A stretch of 40,619 nucleotides of DNA. It comes from an uncultured Opitutia bacterium (GTDB lineage Bacteria > Verrucomicrobiota > Verrucomicrobiia > Opitutales > Opitutaceae). The first letter of the stretch is position 1; each line of letters starts with the position of its first letter. This document shows positions 9,063-18,929 of the stretch, piece after piece. The notes beneath the pieces were generated by a model, which was not told the origin of the DNA, searched no databases, and saw nothing but the letters and a program-made list of their open reading frames with translations. The position numbers and the translations under genes were made by a program. The stretch lies in NCBI GenBank assembly GCA_903855985.1, contig CAIOAO010000008.1:1-40619 (forward strand), in the 5' to 3' direction.

Positions 9063-9291
9063 TCAGGCGGCGACCGGGGGTGGTCCGCGGCGGGCGGGGC
9101 GTTTCCGGCCGATGAAGCCGCAGGCGAATGCGATGACCTCCTCCCGGTGGCCGACACTCGTGGGGCGTGCGATGAAAACCGGTGGCGAGGGCCTGCAGTG
9201 ACGCATACACCTCATCGCTCACCTCGAGGGTTTTACGGGCACCAGTTGCACCGGTTTCCCCGGTTTCATAAAGACGTTTGCGACGAATCAC
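9063..9291 (-). pseudogene. Small unknown gene broken by a one-base homopolymer frameshift
   Basis: From a GTG at 9291 preceded by GCGGGACG, the frame reads MIRRKRLYETGETGATGARK, then TLEVSDEVYASLQALATGF, and after that loses coding character. Removing one base from the four-A run at 9175-9178 (TTTT on the coding strand) continues it as FIARPTSVGHREEVIAFACG and FIGRKRPARRG, ending at TGA 9065-9063, 16 bases before dgkA. Both parts have strongly GC-rich third positions. The restored product would be 75 residues. The LEVSDEVYASLQALA segment resembles the start of small antitoxin-like DNA-binding proteins, but no family can be assigned. It is either a real lesion or a sequencing error. Confidence 0.5.
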
Positions 9292-9336
9292 CGTCCCGCT
9301 GCGCCGGACCGCCCGGATTTGGCGCCGGACCGGCCC

Positions 9337-10134
9337 TTACTTCGCGGGCGGGGGCGGGGCGCCGGTCGCGGGCGCCACGGGGCGCAGCGTGAGGATCCTG
9401 GACTGCGTCTGGCCGCCGGCGCGCAGCGTGATCGAGACGGGCAGCGAGTAGGAGTCCACCCCGAGCAGGGACTGCATGGGTTCGACCTCGATGGCCTGGC
9501 CCGGGGCGAGGGTGACGGTATCGGGCCGGACGGCAAAGTTGCCGAGGTCGGAGTTCACCTCGCGGATCTCGACGACCACCGTGGCGGCGGTGGGGTTTTC
9601 CAACTGCATCCGCAGCAGTGCGGGGGGCATCTGGGCCTCGCGGGCCCGGCGGGCGGCGGGCGATTCGCCCTCATCCTCGTCGGCGATGTGGTTCATGCCC
9701 TGGTTGCCCTGGTAGGTGCCGCTGTGCTCGGCGTGAATCTTACTTTCCGACGTCGCGTTGCTGCTCATCCCGGGTGCACTGCCGCCCATGCCACCCCCCA
9801 TGTTACCGCCCATGCCACCGCCCGAGGTACTGTCCAAAACGCCGGTGCCGGAGCCAAACTTGGTTTCGCCCATGGCCGTGGTGTTCATACCCTTCATCTT
9901 GCCGGACTGGCCGTCGTGGCCGCCGAAGTAAGCCGCGCCGGCGACATTGCTGCCGAGGGTGATGCGGCAGATGATCTGCCCGTCGAAGTAGGTCTGGTCG
10001 GCCGCCATGGGGGGCACGGAGTGGCGGATCTCGTGCATCAGCTCCTTGCGGTCGGGGCCTTCACAGGCGGCGAGGAGCAGGAGCGGGGCGAGGGCCAGCA
10101 GGGACGCGGTCAGGGAGAGGCGGGGGTTTTTCAT
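9337..10134 (-). CDS. Putative lipoprotein with Gly/Met-rich linker
   Basis: Unrecognised 265-residue exported protein. The signal peptide MKNPRLSLTASLLALAPLLL ends in a lipobox (LLAAC), so it is likely a lipid-anchored envelope protein. Residues ~25-75 form an N-terminal globular part (YFDGQIICRITLGSN). Residues ~100-125 are a Gly/Met/Ser-rich linker (GGGMGGNMGGGMGG). The C-terminal ~90 residues look like an immunoglobulin-like beta domain (LRMQLENPTAATVVVEIREV, then FAVRPDTVTLAPGQAIEVEP). A short Pro/Ala tail follows. The flanking genes encode the 2OG oxygenase and the small dgkA-linked gene on the same strand. No catalytic motif is seen. Confidence 0.8.
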   Translation of the reverse strand: MKNPRLSLTASLLALAPLLLLAACEGPDRKELMHEIRHSVPPMAADQTYFDGQIICRITLGSNVAGAAYFGGHDGQSGKMKGMNTTAMGETKFGSGTGVLDSTSGGGMGGNMGGGMGGSAPGMSSNATSESKIHAEHSGTYQGNQGMNHIADEDEGESPAARRAREAQMPPALLRMQLENPTAATVVVEIREVNSDLGNFAVRPDTVTLAPGQAIEVEPMQSLLGVDSYSLPVSITLRAGGQTQSRILTLRPVAPATGAPPPPAK

Positions 10135-10188
10135 GCGAGGGTCAGACGGGTGGCGGACGGGAAAAGTTTCATCAAAGTCAGGCGGGGC

Positions 10189-10806
10189 TCAACTCCAGTT
10201 GAAATTAAAGCTGATGCTGATGCGCTCGCCCGCCGCGCGGTTGGCGGGGACCTCGTGGCGCAGCCAGCTTTCGAACAGGACGACCTGGCCCGCCTCGGCG
10301 GGGAATGTCACGTGCGCCCGGTGGGCGGGCCGGGCGGAGGCGAGCCGGGGTGGGGCGGCCATGAACTTGCTCAGGCGCGGGTCCTCAAACTTCAGGCCGG
10401 GGCAGCCGGGCGGCGTAGCCACGTAATAGGTGCCGCTGATGAAGGAGAGCGGGTGCAGGTGCAGCGAGTGCGCCGCGGTGGGCGGCATGATGTTCACCCA
10501 GCAGTCGGACATCCGCACCGTGCGGCCGCGCAGGTCGAGCTCGAGGGTGCGGGCAAAGGCCCGGGCATGGCGCAGCAGCTTTTGTTCGAGGCCGGCGAAC
10601 GTGCTGGAGAAGCGGTGGAGCTCGTTCATCGAGGCGTAGCTGGTGAAGCCGCCCGGGTAGTTTTTCGCCGACCAGCGCCGGCCGGCGGCATCGAAGGCGC
10701 GCAGGCGCCGGCATTCCTCGGCGAGCTCCGCGTTGAAGCGGGCGAGGCCGGTGCGGGCCAGGGGCTCGCGGTAAATGTAGGTGGGGAACCAGGCGCGGAC
10801 GGACAC
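10189..10806 (-). CDS. Putative 2OG-Fe(II) oxygenase (TIGR02466-like)
   Basis: Probable cytoplasmic 2-oxoglutarate/Fe(II)-dependent hydroxylase of the small TIGR02466 type, with unknown substrate. From the GTG at 10806 the product is 205 residues and begins VSVRAWFPTYIYREPL, the family's usual 'FpT.iy' start. The double-stranded beta-helix markers are HSLHLHPLSFISGTYYV near residue 112 (putative metal ligands), FEDPR, GQVVLFESWLRHEVPAN (distal His), and RISISFNFNW (the 2OG-binding Arg). The first metal motif reads H-x-H where many 2OG enzymes have H-x-D. A TTG 36 bases upstream would add a basic, unconserved stretch, so GTG is preferred. Confidence 0.75.
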   Translation of the reverse strand: MSVRAWFPTYIYREPLARTGLARFNAELAEECRRLRAFDAAGRRWSAKNYPGGFTSYASMNELHRFSSTFAGLEQKLLRHARAFARTLELDLRGRTVRMSDCWVNIMPPTAAHSLHLHPLSFISGTYYVATPPGCPGLKFEDPRLSKFMAAPPRLASARPAHRAHVTFPAEAGQVVLFESWLRHEVPANRAAGERISISFNFNWS

Positions 10807-10904
10807 GGGGGGATGATGGGCCGCGGGCCTTCCGCGCGGCAACGGTGAAAGTTCGCGCGGTTTTGCTTCGCGCCCGCCGGGCCGCCCGGCTACGGGTGTC
10901 GGTG

Positions 10905-12389
10905 ATGTGGAAAAAATGGCTCATGGTCGGGCTGCTGGTCGTGGCGAATGGCGGGGCGGCGGAGCCGCGGACGCTGCTGGTCGAGGTGGACGGCGTGCCG
11001 GCCAGGGAGCAGCGCAAGGGCGGCCGGTTTGATTACAGCGACTACGACCGCGTCGGGCTGCTCAGCCTCGTGCGCGACCGCGCGATGCTGCTGGCGACCC
11101 GGGCGGAGTTCGCGGCGCTGCAGCACGCCGGCTTTCACCCGGTGCTGGTGCTGGAAAGTTCGGACCCGCTGGCGCTGTACAAACGCGGACTCTACGGGCC
11201 GACGCTGACCCTGCCGGCGATTTACCACACCTATGACCAGATTGTCGCCCGCGCGGATGAGCTGGTGAAAGCGCATCCGGCGCGGATCGCCCGGGTGCAG
11301 ATTGGCGAGACGACGCAGTATCACCGGCCGATTTACGCGTACCGCGTGTCCCGCGATGCGCGCCAGGTGCAGGACCGGCCCGGCGTGCTGTTCGACGCCT
11401 GCCATCACTCCGATGAGATCATGGGGGCGGAGATTGTGTTCACGCTGCTGCAGAAACTGGTGCTCGATTACGGCCGGGATCCCGCGGTGACCGCATGGGT
11501 GGACCGCCATGAGATTTACCTCGTGCCGGTCGTGAACGTGGACGGCCACGACATCGTCACCTCCGGGCGCGACCCCCGCTGGCGCAAGAATGCCCGCGAC
11601 GTGAACGGCGACGGCGTGGCGGGGGTTTTCCCCGAAGGCGTGGACGTGAACCGCGGCTACGATTTCAACTGGGCGCTGGGCGGCAGCGACCAGCCGGACA
11701 GCGACCGTTACCGCGGGGAGCACCCGTTCTCGGAGGCGGAGAACCGCGCGATGCGCCGCCTGCTCGAGCTGAAGACCTTCGTGCTTTCGATTTCGTATCA
11801 CAGCCAGGGCGAGGTGATTTATTATCCCTGGTCCTGGAACGGCCAGGTGGCACCGGATGATGCACTGCTGCGGGAAATCGCGGGCGAGGTCGCGGGCCGG
11901 ATCACCACGATGGATGGGCACGGCACGTATGCGATTTCGCCAGGCGGAGCCTCAAGCCAGAGCTACGTCTGGCTGTATGGCCGGAAGGGGGATTTTGATT
12001 TCATCATCGAGACCGGCAAGGGCACGCACCTGTTTGCGCCGGAGGACGTCCCGGGGATCATCGCGGCGAACCTGGCCGGCGCGGCCGCGCTCCTCAACCG
12101 GGCGCGCGGACCGGGCCTGGCGGTGCACGTGACGGATGCGGTCACCGGGCGCCCGCTGGCGGCGGAAGTCTGGTTGCCGCGGATTGAGAACAATTCGGTG
12201 GACCGGCGCGGGACGGAGGGGACGTTCGGGCATTACTGGCGGCTGCTGCGCCCGGGACACTACGAGCTGATCATTTCCTGCCCGGGCTACCAGACGGCCG
12301 TGCGGCATGACGTGACGGTGGCTGCGGGCGACTGGACCCCGCTCGAGGTGCCATTGCAGCCGGAGCGACCGGACGCATTGGGCAAGTGA
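10905..12389 (+). CDS. Secreted M14 zinc carboxypeptidase
   Basis: Exported metallocarboxypeptidase, 494 residues from the ATG at 10905. The signal peptide is MWKKWLMVGLLVVANGGAA. An N-terminal prodomain-like segment spans residues ~20-100. The peptidase domain carries the zinc motif H-x-x-E in CHHSDE (residues ~168-171), the third zinc His in SISYHSQGE (~299), the substrate-binding RKNAR and DVNRGYDFNW stretches, and the catalytic Glu in FDFIIETGKG (~369). A C-terminal ~85-residue carboxypeptidase regulatory-like beta domain follows (HVTDAVTGRPLAAEVWLP). It would remove C-terminal residues from peptides, which fits the peptide transporter nearby. Confidence 0.9.
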   Translation: MWKKWLMVGLLVVANGGAAEPRTLLVEVDGVPAREQRKGGRFDYSDYDRVGLLSLVRDRAMLLATRAEFAALQHAGFHPVLVLESSDPLALYKRGLYGPTLTLPAIYHTYDQIVARADELVKAHPARIARVQIGETTQYHRPIYAYRVSRDARQVQDRPGVLFDACHHSDEIMGAEIVFTLLQKLVLDYGRDPAVTAWVDRHEIYLVPVVNVDGHDIVTSGRDPRWRKNARDVNGDGVAGVFPEGVDVNRGYDFNWALGGSDQPDSDRYRGEHPFSEAENRAMRRLLELKTFVLSISYHSQGEVIYYPWSWNGQVAPDDALLREIAGEVAGRITTMDGHGTYAISPGGASSQSYVWLYGRKGDFDFIIETGKGTHLFAPEDVPGIIAANLAGAAALLNRARGPGLAVHVTDAVTGRPLAAEVWLPRIENNSVDRRGTEGTFGHYWRLLRPGHYELIISCPGYQTAVRHDVTVAAGDWTPLEVPLQPERPDALGK

Positions 12390-12390
12390 C

Positions 12391-12708
12391 TTATTTCCCC
12401 AGCAGCTTGAGCCCCACGACGCCGGTGAGGATGAGCGCCACGCAGACGAGCCGGAGGGCCGAGGCGCTTTCGTGGAAGAGGATGATGCCGAGGACGGCGG
12501 TGCCGGCGGCGCCGATGCCGGTCCAGACGGCGTAGGCGGTGCCGATCGGCAGGGTGCGCGCGGCAAGGGCCAGGAGAAACATGCTCCCGGCCATCGCGCT
12601 GCCGACGCCAATGGACGGCCATAGCCGCGTGAATCCCGCGGTGTATTTCAGGCCGGTGGCCCAGACGATCTCGAGCGCCGCGGCGACGAAGAGGTAGGTC
12701 CAGGCCAT
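12391..12708 (-). CDS. gdx: SMR-family exporter, Gdx/SugE type (guanidinium)
   Basis: Four-TM small multidrug resistance protein of 105 residues that works as a dual-topology dimer. It follows the Gdx (formerly SugE) pattern and not the EmrE one: the essential Glu at position 13 ([12 protein letters not shown]), then [20 protein letters not shown] and a C-terminal [10 protein letters not shown]. Characterised Gdx proteins export guanidinium in exchange for protons. Only 14 bases separate it from the stop of the POT transporter gene upstream, so it is likely co-transcribed and there is no space for a guanidine riboswitch leader. Its stop is one base from the convergent carboxypeptidase stop. 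Confidence 0.88.
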   Translation of the reverse strand: MAWTYLFVAAALEIVWATGLKYTAGFTRLWPSIGVGSAMAGSMFLLALAARTLPIGTAYAVWTGIGAAGTAVLGIILFHESASALRLVCVALILTGVVGLKLLGK

Positions 12709-12722
12709 GGCGGACGGGCGGA

Positions 12723-14249
<1,527 letters not shown>

Positions 14250-14330
14250 GGGCGGGGAGCTTGGTTGGCGTCCCTCCCGGGGCAAAGCCCAAATGCCAGT
14301 TCGACCGGCCGGCCCCGGACGTCCCGGAGG

Positions 14331-14355
14331 AAGTGTCACCTATTGGGTTACACTT
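14331..14355. promoter_or_regulatory. Palindromic operator candidate upstream of the POT transporter
   Basis: AAGTGTCACC and GGTTACACTT are reverse complements at 9 of 10 positions and are separated by TATTG. The element lies about 82 bases upstream of the peptide transporter start and 35 bases beyond the heparinase stop. Size and symmetry fit a binding site for a dimeric repressor or activator. The regulator is unknown. Confidence 0.45.
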
Positions 14356-14389
14356 CAACTCCCGGGGAGGCGGGGAGGACAACGCTACT

Positions 14390-16249
14390 TCAGGCCGGCC
14401 GGATGACGGTGCGCAGCGTGGCGGACTTGACCTCGCCCGCGCAGCGGAGCGCGAGACGGGTGGGGTGCGGCGGCTGGTTGATCATGTCGGTACCGATTTC
14501 CAGCGTACCGTCCTCGAGGGTTACCTCCACGGCGAGCGTGGCGGGGCCGTCGGTGAGAGTCAGCTTGGAACCGGTGCGGGCGACCTGGCCGGTCGTGATG
14601 AGGGCCGACTCATAGGCGGCGGGGGTGGAGAACTCCACGCGGTCGATGACCGTGACCGAGCCGGCGCCGCGGCGGTCGTAGATGAACTCGCGTTCCAGTT
14701 TCCGGAGTGACGGCACGTTGTAGGCGGTGCGCAGGTCGAGCACCATGCGGTCGGTGTCGGCGGTGAATTCCTTGCTGATCACGCGGGCGCGCCACTCGGG
14801 ACCGGCTTCCTGGAGCTGGCCGGCGACGCGCGGCACAGGGTGGCCGTAGGAGTTGAGCAGCTGGCTGTCGTAGCGCTTCTCGCTGAACGTGCGGAAACTG
14901 TAGACCTCCGCACCTGGGTCGAGGATCAGTGTGCGGCCGTCGAGGACCACGGTGAACGAGCCGAGGTCGTTGTGATTGTGGTTCACGCCGTTGTGGCCGC
15001 CGAGGAGCGTGGCGGAGAGCTGGCGCGAGGTGGCGGGGCCGGGGCGGCAGACGAGCAGGGCGGAGTTTTCGAACCAGGTGCGGAGCTCCGGGGCCAGGGC
15101 CGGGCGCAAAGGTTGGCGCGGGTGGTGCGTCCGGAACATCCAAAGCAGCGGCTCGTCGGCGAACTGCAGATTCATTCCGCCAAACGGATCGGTGCCCGGC
15201 GGCGCCGCGATGGTGGCGTGCTCGGACGTGCCCTGGCGGTTGTCGAGCCAGAGACGTGCCCACGTGAGCGGCTGGGGGTTGAGGACGCAGTCGGCGAAGC
15301 TTGGGAACACCCCGGCCTGCAGCTCGACGCGCTCCGGGAAGCGCGCGACCCGGCGCATTTTGGGCTCGTCGAGGAGATCGATCGCGTTGCCCGTGCCATA
15401 GCGCAGCAACTCGGAGAGCGAGATGTAATGCATGAAGCCGTAGCTCCAGTAGCCCACGCCCTCGGTGCACACGCCATCGTCGGCGAAGCCATCGCGGAAA
15501 TTCTTCACGAGCGACTCGGCCAGGGCCAGCCACCACGCGCGGTCCGCCGCGGAGGGCAGCAGCGCCGCCGCGGTGTGGGCGCAGCAGGAGAGGCACACGG
15601 CGTTCCAGTTGTGCTTCACCGCGATCCACCAATAGATGTCGCGGCCGGACTCGATGCGCTGGCGCAGGGGCGCGAGCACGCGGCGGTCCACCTCGCTCCG
15701 GATCAGGGCGCGCAGGTCGGCGGGCAGTCGCGGGCCGAGGATGAAGTCGATCAGCGCGAGGTTCTCGGCGAAGTGCACGACGCCGAGGTCGGGCTCCACG
15801 GTCTTGAGGTCGTAGTTGAGCTTCTTGAGATCGTTGCCGGGATGGATCCACGTGCGGATCGTCGCGAGCTGGCGCGTGTCGGAGCCGATCACACCGAGGA
15901 ACTCACCCTGGTCGTAGATTGCCTCGGCGAGGAGGAACGCCACCTGGCGCTTCCGCAGGAGGGGCAGCACGATGTTGATGTGCGTGACGTCCTCGCGCGC
16001 GAGGCAGTCGAGGTACGCGGCGTCGGTGTAGTCGGGGAACGGCGCGGCGGCGTATTCACGTGCGGTGGCGAGGATTTGCCGGCCGAAGGGATCGTCGGCC
16101 CAGCGGGCCCAGGCGGCGCGATCCGTGACCACGGGCGCGAGGGCGAAGGGTTCCTTGGGCAGCAGGGCCTGGAGGGCGCGGCACCGGTCGGAGGAGGGGA
16201 CGTAGGTTTCGCCTGCGGGCAGGTCGAAATTGAAATCGTAGGCACCCAT
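14390..16249 (-). CDS. Heparinase II/III-like polysaccharide lyase
   Basis: Predicted polysaccharide lyase of the heparinase II/III superfamily (alginate, heparin or related uronate polymers), 619 residues from the ATG at 16249. The N-terminal ~350 residues form the alpha/alpha toroid (YWWIAVKHNWNAVCLSCCAH). The C-terminal beta-sandwich carries the hallmark GVNHNHNDLGSFTVVLDGRT with its His/Asn cluster, LDPGAEVYSFRTFSEKRYDS and a long beta-rich tail. No signal peptide is seen from this start; an upstream frame extension does not supply one either. The divergent solute-binding protein operon suggests a role in importing and cleaving oligosaccharide. The substrate is not predictable. Confidence 0.85.
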   Translation of the reverse strand: MGAYDFNFDLPAGETYVPSSDRCRALQALLPKEPFALAPVVTDRAAWARWADDPFGRQILATAREYAAAPFPDYTDAAYLDCLAREDVTHINIVLPLLRKRQVAFLLAEAIYDQGEFLGVIGSDTRQLATIRTWIHPGNDLKKLNYDLKTVEPDLGVVHFAENLALIDFILGPRLPADLRALIRSEVDRRVLAPLRQRIESGRDIYWWIAVKHNWNAVCLSCCAHTAAALLPSAADRAWWLALAESLVKNFRDGFADDGVCTEGVGYWSYGFMHYISLSELLRYGTGNAIDLLDEPKMRRVARFPERVELQAGVFPSFADCVLNPQPLTWARLWLDNRQGTSEHATIAAPPGTDPFGGMNLQFADEPLLWMFRTHHPRQPLRPALAPELRTWFENSALLVCRPGPATSRQLSATLLGGHNGVNHNHNDLGSFTVVLDGRTLILDPGAEVYSFRTFSEKRYDSQLLNSYGHPVPRVAGQLQEAGPEWRARVISKEFTADTDRMVLDLRTAYNVPSLRKLEREFIYDRRGAGSVTVIDRVEFSTPAAYESALITTGQVARTGSKLTLTDGPATLAVEVTLEDGTLEIGTDMINQPPHPTRLALRCAGEVKSATLRTVIRPA

Positions 16250-16333
16250 GGCGCGGCGAATATCGTGGCGCGCTCCGTGCTTGGCAAGCAGCCGCACCCG
16301 CGATGACACTGCTGCCGCCGCCGGATGACTTTG

Positions 16334-16362
16334 ACCACGGATTCCACTGAATGACACGAATG
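16334..16362. repeat. ACCACGGATT-type word repeat in a divergent gap
   Basis: A short run of related words (ACCACGGAT, TCCACTGAAT, GACACGAAT), each about 9-10 bases, lies in the promoter region between the divergent heparinase and exported-protein genes. It is a degraded single copy of an ACACGGAT-like iterated repeat. Nothing in it resembles an IS end. Confidence 0.4.
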
Positions 16363-16434
16363 CAGAACTCTTGGGTGGATAAACCCAGGCCAGGGCAGCC
16401 CGCGGGAGCACGGTTTTCCAGAACCGCGGCCTGG

Positions 16435-17223
16435 ATGAAGGGGATCATTGCCCTGGGGTTTGCCGTGGGGGTCCACGCCGCGCCTGTGGCGGATGAAGGC
16501 TGGCAGGAGCTGGCGGGCTATCTGTTCCGCGACGCGCATGACGCGTTCACCCGCGAACCCGCCGGCGCGGACCGGCGGCGCGCGCTCGGGGCCGCGGCGA
16601 GCCTGCTCAACGAGCCACCGGTCAGCCCGGGCAAGGTGGCGGACGTCGAGGCGCAGTTGCGCCAGCTGCTGGCGGACAATGCCGCGGATGAACCCGCGAT
16701 TTACGCGCGTTACCTGCTGGCGCGCATCGCACACCTGCACCGCCCGGCGGAGACCGCGGAGATCGAGGCGGCGTACCGTGCCGTGATCACGGCGGCGCCG
16801 GCGCACCCGCTCGCGCAGCTGGCCGCGGGCAAACTAGCGCTGGTGTTGCTCTACCAGCGGCCCGATCTCCCCGTGCCCGCGCGGATCGCCGCCGCGGCGG
16901 AGCTGGCGCCGGTGGCCGGGTCGGCGCAACTGCCCGAGACCGCGTGCATTTACTACCGCGTCCTCGCCGAGGCGGCGCTGTATTATGACATGCTCGACGA
17001 GCGGGCGCTCGGCTGGCTGCAACGCGCGGATGCCGTCGGTCCGCAGGATGTGATGACGGCGACGAGCCTGCGCATCCAGCTGGCGGAGGTGGCGCGCGCG
17101 CTCGGCCACCGCGAGGCGGCGCTGGGCTATTACCGCAGTTACCTCGCCACGGCGGCGCCCACAGACAGCCGCTATCACACCGTGGCGGAGCGCATGGCGG
17201 ACCTGGCGAAGGAGGCCAAATGA
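16435..17223 (+). CDS. Exported helical-repeat protein of unknown function
   Basis: Unrecognised 262-residue protein. From the ATG at 16435 it has a short signal peptide (MKGIIALGFAVGVHA) and then an almost entirely alpha-helical, Ala-rich body with paired helices reminiscent of TPR or Sel1-like repeats (EPAIYARYLLARIAHLHR; HPLAQLAAGKLALVLLYQR; LGHREAALGYYRSYLATAA). The stop overlaps the start of the solute-binding protein gene (ATGA), so the two are translationally coupled and probably act together in the periplasm. A start 84 bases upstream is possible but would bury the signal peptide. Confidence 0.75.
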   Translation: MKGIIALGFAVGVHAAPVADEGWQELAGYLFRDAHDAFTREPAGADRRRALGAAASLLNEPPVSPGKVADVEAQLRQLLADNAADEPAIYARYLLARIAHLHRPAETAEIEAAYRAVITAAPAHPLAQLAAGKLALVLLYQRPDLPVPARIAAAAELAPVAGSAQLPETACIYYRVLAEAALYYDMLDERALGWLQRADAVGPQDVMTATSLRIQLAEVARALGHREAALGYYRSYLATAAPTDSRYHTVAERMADLAKEAK

Positions 17224-18827
17224 AACGCCCGCCGCTGACGACCGTGGTGGTGCTGCTCCTGCTCATCGGGACCTATCTTTACTCCGCCGGCCGCCTCGTG
17301 CTGCGCCGTGGACCCGCAGTGGTGGATCCCAGCATCGAGGTCATCCGCTACGCGCACTGGCAGATCGAGCCGGGCGTGCGCGAGGCGTTCAACGAGATCG
17401 CGGCCGACTACATGGCGCTGCACCCGAAGGTGCGGGTGGAGCAGATGGACATCCCCGGCCGCGCCTGGAAACAGTGGCTGCGCACCGGGCTCATCGGCGG
17501 CACGGCGCCCGACCTCGTCGAGCTGGCCTCGTATGAGAATCCCGACGACATGCTCGCGCGCTATTTCACGCCGATCACGTCGTACCTGGAGCAGCCCAAT
17601 CCCTACAACGCCGACGAGCCCGACCTGCGCGGCCTGTCGTGGCGGCAGAGTTACACCGCCGAGCTCGTGCCGGTGGAGGGCGTGCATTACTTCAGCACCA
17701 ACCTGCTCGAGTACTACGGGGCGCCGAGCGCGATGGTGACGGTGCGGATGTTCTACAACCGCCGGCTGATCCAGGAGGCCATCGGCGAGGACCGCCCGCC
17801 CCGGACCTATGACGAATTCGTCGCGCTCTGCGCCGCGCTGCAACGCCATGCGGACGTCACGCACGAGTTCGTCGCGCCGCTGGCCGGCTCGTGGTTCAAC
17901 GTCACGCAGATCACCGACGGCCTGTTCAGCGCGGCCTCGCAGCGGGTCGCACTGACCCTCGACATCTCGCACGACCTCGAGATGTCCAAGGTGGAGGGGC
18001 TGGTCAATTACGCCCGCGGACGGTGGTCGCTGACGACCCCGGCGATCCGCACGGGCCTGCAGACGGTGGAGGCGTTCGGCCGCTACCTGCCGCCGGGCTG
18101 GTCGCAGCTCAACCGCGAGGACGCGATGATGCAGTTCCTGCAGGGGCGGGCGGCGATGCTGGCGACGGGCACGTGGGATGCGGGCGGCATCCTGAGCCAG
18201 GCGGATTTCCCGGTGGGGGCGTTCAAGATGCCGGCGTTCCGGCGCGACGATCCCAAGTATGGCCGCTGGACGCTCGGGCCGATGTCGGAGGCCAACACCT
18301 TTGCCGGGGTGCCGTTCGGGCTGACGCGCACCTCGCGCCACCCGGAGCGGGCGATTGATTTCCTGCGCTTCCTCACCAGCCGGAAATCGAACGCGAAATT
18401 CTCCCGCATCTCCACGTGGCTGCCCGTGATCAAGGGCGTGCCGGTGCCGAAGGTGTCCGAATCATTCCGCCCGGTGGAGGAGGGTTATGTCGGCGGCGTG
18501 AACATCCGGTTCTTCAGCGGTGAAGCCAACCAGGTGGTGCTGCAGTACCTGTATCTGCTGAGCGGAAACGCAGCGAGTGCTGACGCGTTTATTGCGCAGA
18601 CCCGCGGGCCGTTTGACCGGGCGTTCCGGGGCGAACTCGACCGGCTGGCGCGCGTGAGCCGCGAAACCCTCCGGCAGAAGGACTCGGTGCTCGCGGGACT
18701 TTACCAGCTGGAAGTGGGGACCGGACTGGGGCGCGCGAAGTTTGACCGGCTGGCGGCGAATCAGCTCACCGTGGAGGCCGAGCGGCTGCGGTCGCTGCGG
18801 ACGCTGGCGGATTATCCGGGGAAGTAG
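17220..18827 (+). CDS. Extracellular solute-binding protein, carbohydrate type (SBP_bac_1)
   Basis: Periplasmic binding protein of 535 residues, longer than the ~420 usual for sugar ABC binding proteins. An N-terminal membrane segment (TTVVVLLLLIGTYLYSAG) without a lipobox suggests an anchored or slowly cleaved form. Family 1 features are FNEIAADYMALHPKVRVEQ, LRTGLIGGTAPDLVEL and MQFLQGRAAMLATGTW. The extra length is mostly at the C-terminus: about 100 helical residues after the canonical fold. No permease or ATPase gene is adjacent, so the membrane partner is elsewhere. It is coupled to the helical-repeat protein upstream and divergent from the heparinase. Confidence 0.82.
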   Translation: MKRPPLTTVVVLLLLIGTYLYSAGRLVLRRGPAVVDPSIEVIRYAHWQIEPGVREAFNEIAADYMALHPKVRVEQMDIPGRAWKQWLRTGLIGGTAPDLVELASYENPDDMLARYFTPITSYLEQPNPYNADEPDLRGLSWRQSYTAELVPVEGVHYFSTNLLEYYGAPSAMVTVRMFYNRRLIQEAIGEDRPPRTYDEFVALCAALQRHADVTHEFVAPLAGSWFNVTQITDGLFSAASQRVALTLDISHDLEMSKVEGLVNYARGRWSLTTPAIRTGLQTVEAFGRYLPPGWSQLNREDAMMQFLQGRAAMLATGTWDAGGILSQADFPVGAFKMPAFRRDDPKYGRWTLGPMSEANTFAGVPFGLTRTSRHPERAIDFLRFLTSRKSNAKFSRISTWLPVIKGVPVPKVSESFRPVEEGYVGGVNIRFFSGEANQVVLQYLYLLSGNAASADAFIAQTRGPFDRAFRGELDRLARVSRETLRQKDSVLAGLYQLEVGTGLGRAKFDRLAANQLTVEAERLRSLRTLADYPGK

Positions 18828-18846
18828 GGTTGGACCGAGAATACCT

Positions 18847-18905
18847 TTCCGCGGATTGCGCGGATTGACGCGGATAACCTGGGGAAATCCGCGAGATCCG
18901 CGGGG
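18847..18905. repeat. Inverted CGCGGAT word array (second copy)
   Basis: The left arm (18849-18879) reads CCGCGGATTGCGCGGATTGA then CGCGGAT. After a few bases a shorter right arm (about 18883-18903) reads ATCCGCGAGATCCGCGG. The arms are reverse complements in the outer CCGCGGAT and inner CGCGGAT words, so a stable hairpin can form. The array follows the solute-binding protein stop and faces the convergent lipoprotein gene. It belongs to the same family as 8481-8558. Confidence 0.65.
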
Positions 18906-18929
18906 AAGCTTACCGGAGTTTGGCCCCGA

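Noticed and set aside
12709-12722. Guanidine riboswitch before the Gdx/SugE gene
   Set aside because: Only 14 bases lie between the POT transporter stop and the gdx start, so there is no room for an aptamer.
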